Positions 7,926 to 15,882 of a stretch of DNA of 31,012 bases are shown piece by piece. The stretch's first letter is position 1; the number at the start of each line of letters is the position of its first letter. A program made the position numbers and the translations under genes. The stretch lies in contig CAMPJV010000001.1 of NCBI GenBank assembly GCA_946886975.1, positions 1 through 31,012 on the forward strand. Direction: 5' to 3'. Origin of the DNA: an uncultured Taibaiella sp. (lineage in GTDB: Bacteria; Bacteroidota; Bacteroidia; Chitinophagales; Chitinophagaceae). The notes under the pieces were generated by a model. That model ran no database searches, had not been told where the DNA came from, and was given only the letters and a program-made list of their open reading frames with translations.

Positions 7926-8372
7926 ATGAATGTCGTTTTAGCTAAAAGAATGAACCAGTCAGCAGATATCAATACCAGAACCTATCATTTTCACATCAAC
8001 GGAGAACGTGGCATATGTGAAGTAGCCTTCAGTATAGATGAAGACAATTTAGAATCTTCCTGCAACTGCCACTACAATGCTGATAAGAAGATGTGCTGGC
8101 ACCGGCACTATGTGATTGCCGGCAAAACGCAGCGTTTGGGCGAAGGCGAAGATGTTCAGCAGCAAGAACTAATAGAGCTGCTTTCCAGAACCAGCGGAGG
8201 CCGGGACCAGATAAAGCAGGCGAAAGCTACCTTTGGCGAAAAGGAAACCTGCCGCCGATGCAACAGCAGCGAAGTGGTGGACCTGAAGAACTCAGTGTCC
8301 GGTAAATTCCTGAAGATCTTTGTGCCCAATGGGCGACGATACTTTTGCTGGTCATGCAGATGGTCCTGGTAG
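7926..8372 (+). CDS. Small SWIM-type zinc finger plus C-terminal zinc ribbon protein (paralogue B)
   Basis: A 148-residue paralogue of the preceding gene with the same architecture: SWIM-like CxC-x8-CxH (Cys46, Cys48, Cys57, His59), the shared HYVIAGKT, a charged linker, CRRCNSS (Cys109, Cys112) and a terminal CWSCRWSW (Cys141, Cys144). The N-terminal strands (TYHFHINGERG) match TSYQFYFRGENG of copy A. The ATG at 7950 aligns best with copy A's start and is an alternative to 7926. Both genes share one strand with a 19-base gap, and a strong terminator 14 bases after this stop closes the unit. All eight putative zinc ligands are kept in both copies, which argues that both are functional. Confidence 0.75.
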   Translation: MNVVLAKRMNQSADINTRTYHFHINGERGICEVAFSIDEDNLESSCNCHYNADKKMCWHRHYVIAGKTQRLGEGEDVQQQELIELLSRTSGGRDQIKQAKATFGEKETCRRCNSSEVVDLKNSVSGKFLKIFVPNGRRYFCWSCRWSW

Positions 8373-8386
8373 CCAGCGAAAGATGG

Positions 8387-8411
8387 GCGTAACGAATGTT
8401 ACGCTTTTTTT
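8387..8411 (+). terminator. Rho-independent terminator of the SWIM gene pair
   Basis: A perfect 7-bp stem GCGTAAC/GTTACGC with a GAAT loop is followed directly by seven T residues. It lies 14 bases downstream of the paralogue B stop codon. Confidence 0.85.
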
Positions 8412-8484
8412 GTGCCAGAGCAGCCTGGGCTGGTCATTAACAAACAGTGGCATCAATTTGTTGCCTGAGGTAAAAACAGGAACC

Positions 8485-8676
8485 ATGAGCGGTTTTCTTT
8501 CAACAGGCGGAGGCAAGACATTGCTGGCAGGCATAATCATCATTATTACCGGTGCGCTGGCGAAAGCCTATGAATGTCCCTACGACAATGCCATCCTGAT
8601 AGTGGGAGTAGCCATTGCTGTAATAGGCGCAATACTATACTTCTCCGGAAGCAGAACGACAGATACAGGATCTTAA
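8485..8676 (+). CDS. Small two-helix membrane protein
   Basis: A 63-residue protein of unknown function. After a short Gly-rich start (MSGFLSTGGGK) there are two hydrophobic segments, about residues 12-28 and 36-54, joined by a short loop AKAYECPYDN that contains one Cys, and a polar tail. The open frame extends to 8320, but that part overlaps the upstream zinc-protein gene and its terminator, so the ATG at 8485 is preferred. No homologue is recognised. It lies between a terminator and the promoter of the epimerase gene, so it is probably a single-gene unit. Confidence 0.55.
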   Translation: MSGFLSTGGGKTLLAGIIIIITGALAKAYECPYDNAILIVGVAIAVIGAILYFSGSRTTDTGS

Positions 8677-8713
8677 GTGTATTGAGAAGCACGGCATGAC
8701 AGGAGCAATACCT

Positions 8714-8721
8714 TAAGTTTG
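8714..8721 (+). promoter_or_regulatory. -7 box of the epimerase-like gene
   Basis: TAAGTTTG matches TAnnTTTG exactly, 18 bases before the ATG at 8740. It overlaps an earlier in-frame start at 8719, which makes that start unlikely. No -33 TTG is seen at standard distance. Confidence 0.5.
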
Positions 8722-8739
8722 CACAGGCAAACTATTGTC

Positions 8740-9606
8740 ATGATCAGAATAGAAAATGAGTTGCTAGCTATATCCATAAGCACGAAAGGAGCTGAACTAC
8801 AAAGTATAAAGAACAAAGAACTCAACCTTGAGTACCTGTGGGGAGGTGACCCGGAATACTGGGGAAAACATGCACCCGTACTATTTCCTGTTGTTGGTGA
8901 GCTGAAGGAGCACACTTATTACTATAATGGAAAGGCATACAACCTATCAAGGCATGGCTTTGCACGGAATATGGATTTTGCGCTGACGGACCATAACAGC
9001 ACAACGGCCAGTTTTGAGCTGAAGAGCAACGAAGAGACAAAAGAGAGCTATCCTTTTGAGTTTATCCTCCGCATCCAGTATTCCCTTGAGGGAAATAAGC
9101 TGGTAAACAAGTATGAGGTGGTTAACAGCGGCGGTGACACCATGTACTTTTCCCTGGGAGGACATCCTGCATTTAACATTCCCCTGCAGGAAGGAACAAA
9201 CTACAACGATTATTACCTGGAGTTCGACACAGCAGAGACTGCACCGCGCTGGCCGCTACATGAAGGACTTATCAAGACCCACCCTGAGGAGTTCCTGCAC
9301 GAGGAGCGGAGGATATATCTGAGCCACAACCTATTCGCACAAGATGCTATTGTGCTGAAACACCTGAAGTCGGAAACGATATCCCTAAAAAGCAAAGCGT
9401 CGAGACACGGACTTACCATGAACATCGGCGGCTTTCCATACCTGGGAATCTGGGCGGCTCCTGAAGCGCCCTTTGTCTGCATAGAGCCGTGGTGCGGCAT
9501 TGCAGACTCCTTGCACCACAACCAGCAACTGGTGTCGAAGGAAGGAATAATGACCCTTGGAGCGGGGAAGAACTGGACCAAGGCATGGGACGTAAGCTTC
9601 TTCTGA
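8740..9606 (+). CDS. Aldose 1-epimerase (galactose mutarotase-like) family protein
   Basis: A 288-residue protein of the galactose-mutarotase-like superfamily, probably interconverting sugar anomers in the cytoplasm. Family landmarks are KGAELQSI near the N-terminus, EYLWGGDPEYWGKHAPVLFP, the RHGFAR motif, the GGHPAFN motif (His probably catalytic) and CIEPWCGIAD, whose Glu fits the catalytic base. The pattern and length are those of the LacX/YeaD-like branch rather than the 340-residue GalM branch. No signal peptide. It stands alone and converges with the C1 peptidase gene. Confidence 0.9.
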   Translation: MIRIENELLAISISTKGAELQSIKNKELNLEYLWGGDPEYWGKHAPVLFPVVGELKEHTYYYNGKAYNLSRHGFARNMDFALTDHNSTTASFELKSNEETKESYPFEFILRIQYSLEGNKLVNKYEVVNSGGDTMYFSLGGHPAFNIPLQEGTNYNDYYLEFDTAETAPRWPLHEGLIKTHPEEFLHEERRIYLSHNLFAQDAIVLKHLKSETISLKSKASRHGLTMNIGGFPYLGIWAAPEAPFVCIEPWCGIADSLHHNQQLVSKEGIMTLGAGKNWTKAWDVSFF

Positions 9607-9673
9607 AGCAGCGCTTCTTTACAGAACAGAAAGACACAGGAGCAAAGGACTGAGGAGTGACACGCAAAAGAAA

Positions 9674-9700
9674 ACCGCCTTGCTCTGCAGGCGGTCTTTC
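9674..9700. terminator. Hairpin between convergent genes
   Basis: ACCGCC (9674-9679) pairs with GGCGGT (9690-9695) around a 10-base loop. A-rich sequence precedes it and CTTT follows, so it could serve as a weak terminator for both the epimerase gene (plus) and the C1 peptidase gene (minus). Confidence 0.45.
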
Positions 9701-9805
9701 AGATGTTTGCTTGTTTGCGTCGTCCTTTCTACAAAACAAAACTAACCAGATACTATCACTAAACAATGGATGAGCGTTAGTGGCATCATCCACATGAGGT
9801 TAGGC

Positions 9806-10987
9806 TCAATTCAGCCTCAGCTTCTGCTTCAGATCAGTTGGAAGAGCGTTCTTGTGGACTAGAAAAGCAGTTGTCTTATAAAGTACGTAAGGTTTGCTCA
9901 CATAGATGTACCCCTTATAATCATTCTTTTCGCCCCAGCTATTCTTTACAATATAGTATTCCTTGCCACTCTGATCTTTAGCCAGGCCTACTATGTGCAT
10001 GCCGTGGTCGTCCGTGGTTTCGTAATTGTCGAACGCCGCCTGCCGTGCCTTTGCAGTGATCTGTCGATCAGGCTTAGGCCCATTGAACAGGCTCTTCTGC
10101 TCGTCTTCGCTCATGTCCTCCCAGTTCTTTTCCGGCACGAAAGCGACACCGTTCTTCCAGCTAAAGGATTTTTCGCTGACATCTGTAGCCCAGGCAACAG
10201 TATAGCCTTTCTTAAGCGCGTTATCTATCGAAGCAGTAATGTCATTCATCTTAATGTTATAGACTTTATCAAAACTCCAGTTGTCCGGCACCATCAGCAT
10301 GGTCTTCTGATAATATGGTTTATCGCTGAAGGAAGACAGCTCTACATAGTCAGCAGGATTAATACCCACTACCTCATCGGCAAAAGTGCGTGGTGTGTAC
10401 TTTCTTCCCTTATAAGTAAAGGTTTCCGGCACCTCTCCCAGATAGGTATCTAAAACAGCGGTGAACGCCTTCTTCCAGTTTGGGGACAGCTTTCCGTTAG
10501 GATTCTTTACAAGCGCATCAAGCATGCCTTTCAGCACTGCCTGCATCTCGGCAAACTTATTCTTACTAGTGCCGTAATTAAGTCCAGTATACGCATCCTG
10601 CGGCAGGGCGCCGTACTTCGCAAGCATATTGATAGCGTCATGACAGCTGCCACCATCGCCCCAACTTATTGCGCCATGCATGCGGATGTAACTATCGGCT
10701 TTGTCAATGTAAACATTACGGGCAGTAAAGATCTCGGCGATGTCTACGGGCTTTTTGCCCATGCGTATCATCTCGCTCTCCAGGAAGGAATTGGTGGAAT
10801 AACTCCAGCAGGTGCCACTGCTACCCTGATTCTTTACGTCGGTACACTCTACGTTGATAAGCGGAGTAAAGACGAACTTCTTTTTGGAGCTGTCGCTCTT
10901 ATTGGCGTCTAGCTTATTAACCAGATCATCCTGAGCATTCGAAAAAAGAGGCAAAGCAGCAGCAAGGAAAAGAATGAACTTTTTCAT
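9806..10987 (-). CDS. Secreted C1 family cysteine peptidase (bleomycin hydrolase-like)
   Basis: A 393-residue papain-fold peptidase with a Sec signal peptide (MKKFILFLAAALPLFSNA, cleavage about residue 18), so periplasmic or exported. The catalytic set is visible: Gln54 and Cys60 in NQGSSGTCWSY, His328 in DDHGMHIVGL and Asn349 in VKNSWGE. Spacing and the wide insert between Cys and His resemble the bleomycin hydrolase/aminopeptidase C (C1B) branch rather than classical papain. There is no obvious propeptide. The frame opens four codons earlier with TTG, but the ATG at 10987 begins the signal peptide. A near-consensus -7 box (minus strand TACCTTTA, 11024-11031) lies upstream. Confidence 0.9.
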   Translation of the reverse strand: MKKFILFLAAALPLFSNAQDDLVNKLDANKSDSSKKKFVFTPLINVECTDVKNQGSSGTCWSYSTNSFLESEMIRMGKKPVDIAEIFTARNVYIDKADSYIRMHGAISWGDGGSCHDAINMLAKYGALPQDAYTGLNYGTSKNKFAEMQAVLKGMLDALVKNPNGKLSPNWKKAFTAVLDTYLGEVPETFTYKGRKYTPRTFADEVVGINPADYVELSSFSDKPYYQKTMLMVPDNWSFDKVYNIKMNDITASIDNALKKGYTVAWATDVSEKSFSWKNGVAFVPEKNWEDMSEDEQKSLFNGPKPDRQITAKARQAAFDNYETTDDHGMHIVGLAKDQSGKEYYIVKNSWGEKNDYKGYIYVSKPYVLYKTTAFLVHKNALPTDLKQKLRLN

Positions 10988-11093
10988 CAGATTGTTCAAT
11001 ATGTTTAAATGGAAAATAAGTGATAAAGGTACGAAACCAGGAAACAGGAACCTGCACTAAAAAGGTGAAAATGAGGGTGATATGCCCTCCGAA

Positions 11094-11414
11094 TCACTCC
11101 ATGTCTATCTCATATAGCAATGTTTCGTGTCCCTGCTTTATTCCGAAGAGTTTCTGGCTTGCCGTTTTAAAAGATTCAAACTGCTCCATCAGTGCCTCTG
11201 CCAGGCGGATATATCTTTCCTCAGCCTCCAGTTCCAGTCGGTCCTCCTCATCCAGAGTGAGGCGGTATTGCTGATAGGTATCGTTGTCCTGCAGATCTTT
11301 CTCAATGCTGTTCTTTAGCTCGGTTACCAGCGGTGCAGGCTCGCCAAGCGCGAAGTCGAATAGCATCTCCATTAATGTGTCCTCATCGTTGAAGGTCTGG
11401 CTTTTGATATACAT
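11094..11414 (-). CDS. Acidic helical hypothetical protein
   Basis: A 106-residue, Glu/Asp-rich soluble protein with no recognised domain. Most of it (about residues 28-95) should be alpha-helical, with a charged central stretch LTLDEEDRLELEAEERY that could form a coiled coil. It has no signal peptide and no Cys. An exact -7 promoter box 17 bases upstream of the ATG supports it as a real, independently transcribed gene. It is divergent from the large exported PHP protein. Confidence 0.6.
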   Translation of the reverse strand: MYIKSQTFNDEDTLMEMLFDFALGEPAPLVTELKNSIEKDLQDNDTYQQYRLTLDEEDRLELEAEERYIRLAEALMEQFESFKTASQKLFGIKQGHETLLYEIDME

Positions 11415-11431
11415 GCAGCAATATTTTAGTG

Positions 11432-11439
11432 CAAAGGTA
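11432..11439 (-). promoter_or_regulatory. -7 box of the 106-residue protein gene
   Basis: The minus strand reads TACCTTTG, an exact TAnnTTTG match, 17 bases upstream of the ATG at 11414. Confidence 0.5.
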
Positions 11440-11528
11440 AACGGAGCAATCCGATGAAAAGGCTCACAAGTTGTGCAAGTTTTCCAAGCTTTTATTTATT
11501 TCGCGAAAAACTACCCCCACTCCACTAT

Positions 11529-14500
11529 ATGAGGAACTTTATCCTGGCTATTTTATCCCTTGCCTTATCTGAAACTGTAAGTGCCCAAAACCCTATTCAG
11601 ATGGCCACTCAGCCGTCGCTGACCTATCTCGAGAGCTTCGATTCACTAAGTTCCTGGACAAATAACTTCTCGACAGGGTCCGGTGCCCAACACTTCTCCT
11701 CCGTGGCCATTGGCGGGACAAATTCAATTCCAGACGCAACCAGGATCACCACATCCTCTTCCACCTTCATGACGGGGAATACAGGCGGCCTTCATAAAGA
11801 TACAGCCAACGACAGACTGATCATGCTGGTGACAGGCACAACAAACAATTCCAGTTCCCTGGCTTTCGACATGCTCCTGGATTTTACTGGCGTCAATGCA
11901 GGTACCCTATCCTTTGACTGGGCTACGGTCTTCAACGGCGCAAGTACGAGCAACCGAACAGGTACGTTGAAAGTGTATGCTTCCACTGACGGAGTGAACT
12001 ATACGGAACTGCCACAGGCAGAAGTGACGATAACAAACTACGTATCCGGAAGTGGAAGTCAAACCAATGTGCAACTGCCAACAGCATTCAATAACTCAGC
12101 AACTGCGAGGCTTCGGTTCTACTACTTTAATTCAGCGGGAGGCAGCAGCGGCAGCAGGCCTAAGATCGGCGTTGACAATATACAACTGATTGCTTCAGGT
12201 AGTCCCTGCCTCACACCAGGGGCATCCCCTACGTCCCTGACATTCTCAAATGTGACGGCGACCAGCGTACAGGGAAGCTTTAACGCCCCGATACCAGCAG
12301 CGGATCAATACCTGGTACTGGCAACTATTTATGGCAGCCTTAGCGCGAACCCGGTGGATGGGACTACCTACAACACCGGAGATATTGTAGGAGATGGCGT
12401 GGTTGTATACAGAGGCGCAGGGACCAGCTTTACAGCCATGAACCTAGATCCCTCAACCACCTATACATTCTATGTCTTTCCACTGAACCTCTATTGTAAC
12501 GGCGTAACAAAATACAGAACAACAACACCGCTATCAGGCATAGCAGTAACACCGGCAGGGCCGCCATGCTTAAGTCCTTCGACGCAACCAAGTAACCTGC
12601 AATTCAACAATGTAACAAGTAGCAGCCTATCGGGTACATTCACTGGTTCCGGGAGCGCGAGCGAGTATCTGGTAATAGCTTCCACATCTGCGGTTCTGAA
12701 CAACAGTCCCTCAAATGGTATCAACTACAACACAGGCGATACAATAGGAGGAGGAAACGTCATATACAGGGGCGCTAATTTATCATTTACTGCAACAAAC
12801 CTAAACCACAGTACCACCTATTATTTTTACATCTACAGCCTGAACAACTATGCCTGCAGTAACGGCCCTGCCTACCTGTCCACATCACCACTTACTGGCC
12901 AGCAAACTACCACAATCGTTCTACCATGTGTAACTCCTACAGGTAATGCGAGCTCCCTTGTACTGAATCCAGGACCTGAACATATCAGTGGCTTCTTTAA
13001 ACCATTCAATAATAACAACGATGGATATCTTGTTGTGATGAGCACGATCAGTACGCTTGCCGCTATGCCACAGGATGGAGTACTCTATCCCGCAGGTACA
13101 GCTATTGCCGGAGGTACCGTAGTTTCAGCAGGTAGTAATTACAGCTTTGTGGCTGACAGCCTTGCGCCTAACACCACATACTATTTCCATATCTTTTCGT
13201 ACAATGATATATGTATTGGCGGCCCTTTTTACAAGATAAACAGCTATCTCACAGGAAGCACCTCGACGACCTACAATCTGCCTTACAACTACTACTTCGG
13301 AAATCTTCACACCCACAGCTCCTACTCTGACGGCAATAAGGATAGCAGTTCCCTTACTCCTTCAGATGACTATTTCTACGCGGAGAACGCACAGTGCATG
13401 GACTTTCTTGGAATCAGTGAACACAACCATTACACCGCAACGGACAATCCCGGCATGTTGCTGTCGAAGTACCATACAGGACTTGCAGAGGCAGCCGCGT
13501 ATACAGCGTCGCATCCAGGCTTTCTCGCGCTATATGGAATGGAATGGGGAGTACAGCACAATGGAGGCCACGTGCTGGCCTACGGAATAGACCAACTATT
13601 AGGCTGGGACAGTGTGGGAGGAAACCCTAACTATGACATATACGTGGCCAAGAATGACTACCTGTCCAATAACGGATTATTCAGGAAGATCAACAGCTAT
13701 GCAGGCAACAACGCATTTGCGACACTGGCTCATCCCGGATGGTCGGATTTCCAGTACCTGGCCTACAACGCTTTGAACAAACGAGCGGACAGTGCAGTGA
13801 CTGGCATCGCAGTCGAGAACGGGCCCGGATTCAGCACAGATACTACGTACTCCAATCCGGCAAGTGACATGTCCTTCCTGCCCTACTATCTGCACATGCT
13901 CAGCAAAGGCTATCACGTAGCGCCGATGATAGATCATGACAATCACTTCACCACATTTGGCAGAACCACTACAACCAGGACCGCGGTGCTTTCCGCCTCC
14001 CTGACTGTAGCTGACTTTCTGCAAGCAATGAAAAGCAGGCGTTTCTATGCAACCCAGGATTGTGATACCCGGGCTTCGATCGAGATACAGGGTCAGCAGA
14101 TGGGAAGCATTCTATCTCATCCTTTCGCGCCTGCAATCGCCATTAAAGTCGATGATCCGAGCAATCCGTCAGCAGTACCGTTAATCAAACTGATGTATGG
14201 CACACCTGGCAGACCTACTCCACCCTCCGTACTTCGCACAACTACTGGCAACCACCTGACGTACACAGACCACGCACTTTCGAATGACAGCACTGCCTAT
14301 TACTATGCAGATATCACAATTAATGAGAAAAGGACAATAACGGCTCCGATCTGGTATACAAGAAAGGATACTGCCGTTGCAAATGATGTGTATACATCTT
14401 CCAAAAACTTAAGCGAATTAAAGATCAGAAATCATCCAGTCGGTAAGGACCTTCAGATCGAAATAACATTGCCCAACACCACTGAACTTTCCATCAATAT

Positions 14501-14660
14501 CTATAATACCGCAGGTCAATTGATGTATGCTGGAAGGCATTCGGCAGCAAAAGGAGCGTACCAAATCTCAATACCGTTTGCTCACCTATCACCCGGCAGC
14601 TATATACTTGAGGTCGTTTCCGACAGAGAGCGAATCAGCAGGAAGTTTATTCATCTTTAG
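11529..14660 (+). CDS. Exported PHP-domain metallohydrolase (CehA/McbA-like) with T9SS sorting domain
   Basis: A 1044-residue multidomain exported protein. In order: signal peptide MRNFILAILSLALSETVSA (1-19); a jelly-roll-like domain (about 35-225, ending SRPKIGVDNIQL); three fibronectin-III-like repeats of exactly 120 residues beginning with Cys at 227, 347 and 467; a PHP hydrolase domain (about 590-905); a linker or beta domain; and a C-terminal type A sorting domain (about 970-1044, IYNTAGQLM to KFIHL). PHP metal ligands are visible: NLHTHSSYSDG (His594, His596), ISEHNHY (Glu631, His632), LAHPGWSD (His735) and MIDHDNH (His803-His806). The layout resembles CehA/McbA-type hydrolases, which cleave phosphoester or carbamate-type bonds; the natural substrate is unknown. 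A start at 11454 is possible but would bury the signal peptide. Confidence 0.88.
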   Translation: MRNFILAILSLALSETVSAQNPIQMATQPSLTYLESFDSLSSWTNNFSTGSGAQHFSSVAIGGTNSIPDATRITTSSSTFMTGNTGGLHKDTANDRLIMLVTGTTNNSSSLAFDMLLDFTGVNAGTLSFDWATVFNGASTSNRTGTLKVYASTDGVNYTELPQAEVTITNYVSGSGSQTNVQLPTAFNNSATARLRFYYFNSAGGSSGSRPKIGVDNIQLIASGSPCLTPGASPTSLTFSNVTATSVQGSFNAPIPAADQYLVLATIYGSLSANPVDGTTYNTGDIVGDGVVVYRGAGTSFTAMNLDPSTTYTFYVFPLNLYCNGVTKYRTTTPLSGIAVTPAGPPCLSPSTQPSNLQFNNVTSSSLSGTFTGSGSASEYLVIASTSAVLNNSPSNGINYNTGDTIGGGNVIYRGANLSFTATNLNHSTTYYFYIYSLNNYACSNGPAYLSTSPLTGQQTTTIVLPCVTPTGNASSLVLNPGPEHISGFFKPFNNNNDGYLVVMSTISTLAAMPQDGVLYPAGTAIAGGTVVSAGSNYSFVADSLAPNTTYYFHIFSYNDICIGGPFYKINSYLTGSTSTTYNLPYNYYFGNLHTHSSYSDGNKDSSSLTPSDDYFYAENAQCMDFLGISEHNHYTATDNPGMLLSKYHTGLAEAAAYTASHPGFLALYGMEWGVQHNGGHVLAYGIDQLLGWDSVGGNPNYDIYVAKNDYLSNNGLFRKINSYAGNNAFATLAHPGWSDFQYLAYNALNKRADSAVTGIAVENGPGFSTDTTYSNPASDMSFLPYYLHMLSKGYHVAPMIDHDNHFTTFGRTTTTRTAVLSASLTVADFLQAMKSRRFYATQDCDTRASIEIQGQQMGSILSHPFAPAIAIKVDDPSNPSAVPLIKLMYGTPGRPTPPSVLRTTTGNHLTYTDHALSNDSTAYYYADITINEKRTITAPIWYTRKDTAVANDVYTSSKNLSELKIRNHPVGKDLQIEITLPNTTELSINIYNTAGQLMYAGRHSAAKGAYQISIPFAHLSPGSYILEVVSDRERISRKFIHL
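12207..13286 (+). repeat. Three 360-bp (120-residue) repeats in the PHP protein
   Basis: Units begin at the Cys codons at 12207, 12567 and 12927, exactly 360 bases apart. Each starts CxxPxxxxxxL and carries the series YNTGDxxGxGxVxxxG, a Ser-Phe pair, LxPSTTYxFYxxxLN or close variants, a second Cys and a closing PLTG. The protein sequence is clearly repeated while the DNA has diverged. They read as fibronectin-III-like spacers. Confidence 0.8.
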
Positions 14661-14732
14661 TCGCAACAACGCAAGGAGTGGTCTAATTTTTATACATATC
14701 AGACTATCAGTAGTTATGATGTAAAGTACTGC

Positions 14733-14744
14733 ATGTATATACAT
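14733..14744. promoter_or_regulatory. Palindrome at the marR promoter, candidate operator
   Basis: ATGTATATACAT is a perfect 12-base palindrome. It abuts and shares one base with the -7 box of the MarR-family gene, where a bound dimer would block polymerase. MarR proteins commonly autoregulate through such sites (established for the family); its use here is inference. Confidence 0.45.
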
Positions 14745-14751
14745 ATGTTTG
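14744..14751 (+). promoter_or_regulatory. -7 box of the marR-yceI operon
   Basis: TATGTTTG matches TAnnTTTG exactly and ends 4 bases before the ATG at 14756, implying a transcript with almost no leader. Confidence 0.55.
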
Positions 14752-14755
14752 CACT

Positions 14756-15211
14756 ATGAGACTGCAGGATGCGATAAAGACAGAAAGGTTCAGAAACACC
14801 AGGCACATGGCCACACTAAACCTGTTGTATACTGCCTACTGGTTCAAAAGCCATAATAATTTGTTGCTTAAGGACTTTGACCTGACAAGTGAGCAGTATA
14901 ATGTACTACGCATCCTAAGGGGGAAACACCCCGAACCAATGTGCGTTAAAGACATAGGCTCACGCATGCTGGAAAAGAGCTCCAACGTTCCACGGATCAT
15001 TGACCGGCTCGTCCTCAAAAAGCTGGTAAAACGCGCAACATCTAAAGAAGATAAGCGCGAAACCATCACAACAGTGACACCCGAAGGCCTCAGAGTTCTA
15101 GAGAGAGCCAGCAAGGCGATGGACAAAGACGCGGACCGGCTGATAGGCATCACCGAAGAGGAGGCATCACAACTGAATGAATTACTGGAAAAGCTAAGAA
15201 CCAAAGACTAA
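14756..15211 (+). CDS. MarR family transcriptional regulator
   Basis: A 151-residue winged-helix repressor. The central part shows the MarR pattern: LLKDFDLTSEQYNVLRIL (helices preceding the HTH), IGSRMLEKSSNVPRIIDRLVLKKLVKR (HTH recognition region, about residues 65-98) and the wing SKEDKRETITTVTPEGLRVLE. Long N- and C-terminal helices for dimerisation are present. It is followed 23 bases later by a YceI-family gene and is preceded by a perfect palindrome at the promoter, so it probably controls this two-gene operon in response to a small ligand or oxidant. Most such proteins are repressors; the effector is unknown. Confidence 0.93.
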   Translation: MRLQDAIKTERFRNTRHMATLNLLYTAYWFKSHNNLLLKDFDLTSEQYNVLRILRGKHPEPMCVKDIGSRMLEKSSNVPRIIDRLVLKKLVKRATSKEDKRETITTVTPEGLRVLERASKAMDKDADRLIGITEEEASQLNELLEKLRTKD

Positions 15212-15234
15212 TAAACATCAAAACAGCGCAAACC

Positions 15235-15768
15235 ATGGCAAAGACAAAATGGATAATTGACACGACACACTCAGAAGTACAGTTCAAGGTAAAGCATATG
15301 ATGATCTCCACTGTTACCGGCTACTTCAGCATTTTCAATGCCGAGGTAGAAACAGAGGGAGATGATTTCACAACCGCAAATGTGGAATTCACCGCAGATC
15401 TCAGCTCTATTTCAACTAACAACGAACAAAGGGATGCACATCTGAAGACCTCAGATTTCTTTGATGCGGAAAATCACCCGCAAGTAAAATTTGTAAGCTC
15501 AAAGCTGGAAAAAGTGGATGATGAAAGATATACGTTGCATGGCGACCTTACCATTAGGGGAACTACGAAGCCTGTTAAGCTATCCGTGGACTATGGGGGT
15601 ATGATCCAAGACCCCTGGGGAGGCACAAGAGCGGGCTTCACAGTCGAAGGCAAGATCAACAGAAAAGATTATGGGCTCCACTGGGACTCCGTAACAGAGA
15701 CAGGTGGAATCGTAGTAAGCGACGAGGTGCGCATCCATGTGAATTGCGAATTTGTAAAGCAGGCGTAA
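15235..15768 (+). CDS. YceI family lipid-binding protein
   Basis: A 177-residue YceI-like beta-barrel protein that would hold a long isoprenoid or fatty-amide chain. Family features are WIIDTTHSEVQFKVKHMMISTVTGYF, the SISTNNEQRDAHLKTSDFFDAENHPQ region, LTIRGTTKPV and GFTVEGKINRKDYGL. E. coli YceI is periplasmic, but this copy starts MAKTKWIID with no signal peptide, so it appears cytoplasmic. It sits 23 bases after the MarR-family gene and before a terminator, which marks a bicistronic operon. Such MarR-YceI pairs fit a stress or lipid-quinone handling role (inference). Confidence 0.93.
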   Translation: MAKTKWIIDTTHSEVQFKVKHMMISTVTGYFSIFNAEVETEGDDFTTANVEFTADLSSISTNNEQRDAHLKTSDFFDAENHPQVKFVSSKLEKVDDERYTLHGDLTIRGTTKPVKLSVDYGGMIQDPWGGTRAGFTVEGKINRKDYGLHWDSVTETGGIVVSDEVRIHVNCEFVKQA

Positions 15769-15791
15769 GAGTCCGGCTAAACACACAAGAG

Positions 15792-15814
15792 GAGCCATTT
15801 GATATGGCTCTTTT
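15792..15814 (+). terminator. Terminator of the marR-yceI operon
   Basis: GAGCCAT and ATGGCTC form a perfect 7-bp stem around a 5-base loop, followed by TTTT. It lies 23 bases after the yceI stop. Confidence 0.75.
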
Positions 15815-15882
15815 GCATCCAGACATTTCCTGTGCCGTAAGGGAATAATTCTTATATAGTAACAGACCAGGCACGCAAACAG

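Noticed and set aside
8320..8484. N-terminal extension of the 63-residue membrane protein.
   Set aside because: It overlaps the end of the zinc-protein gene and runs through its terminator hairpin, so it is not likely to be translated.
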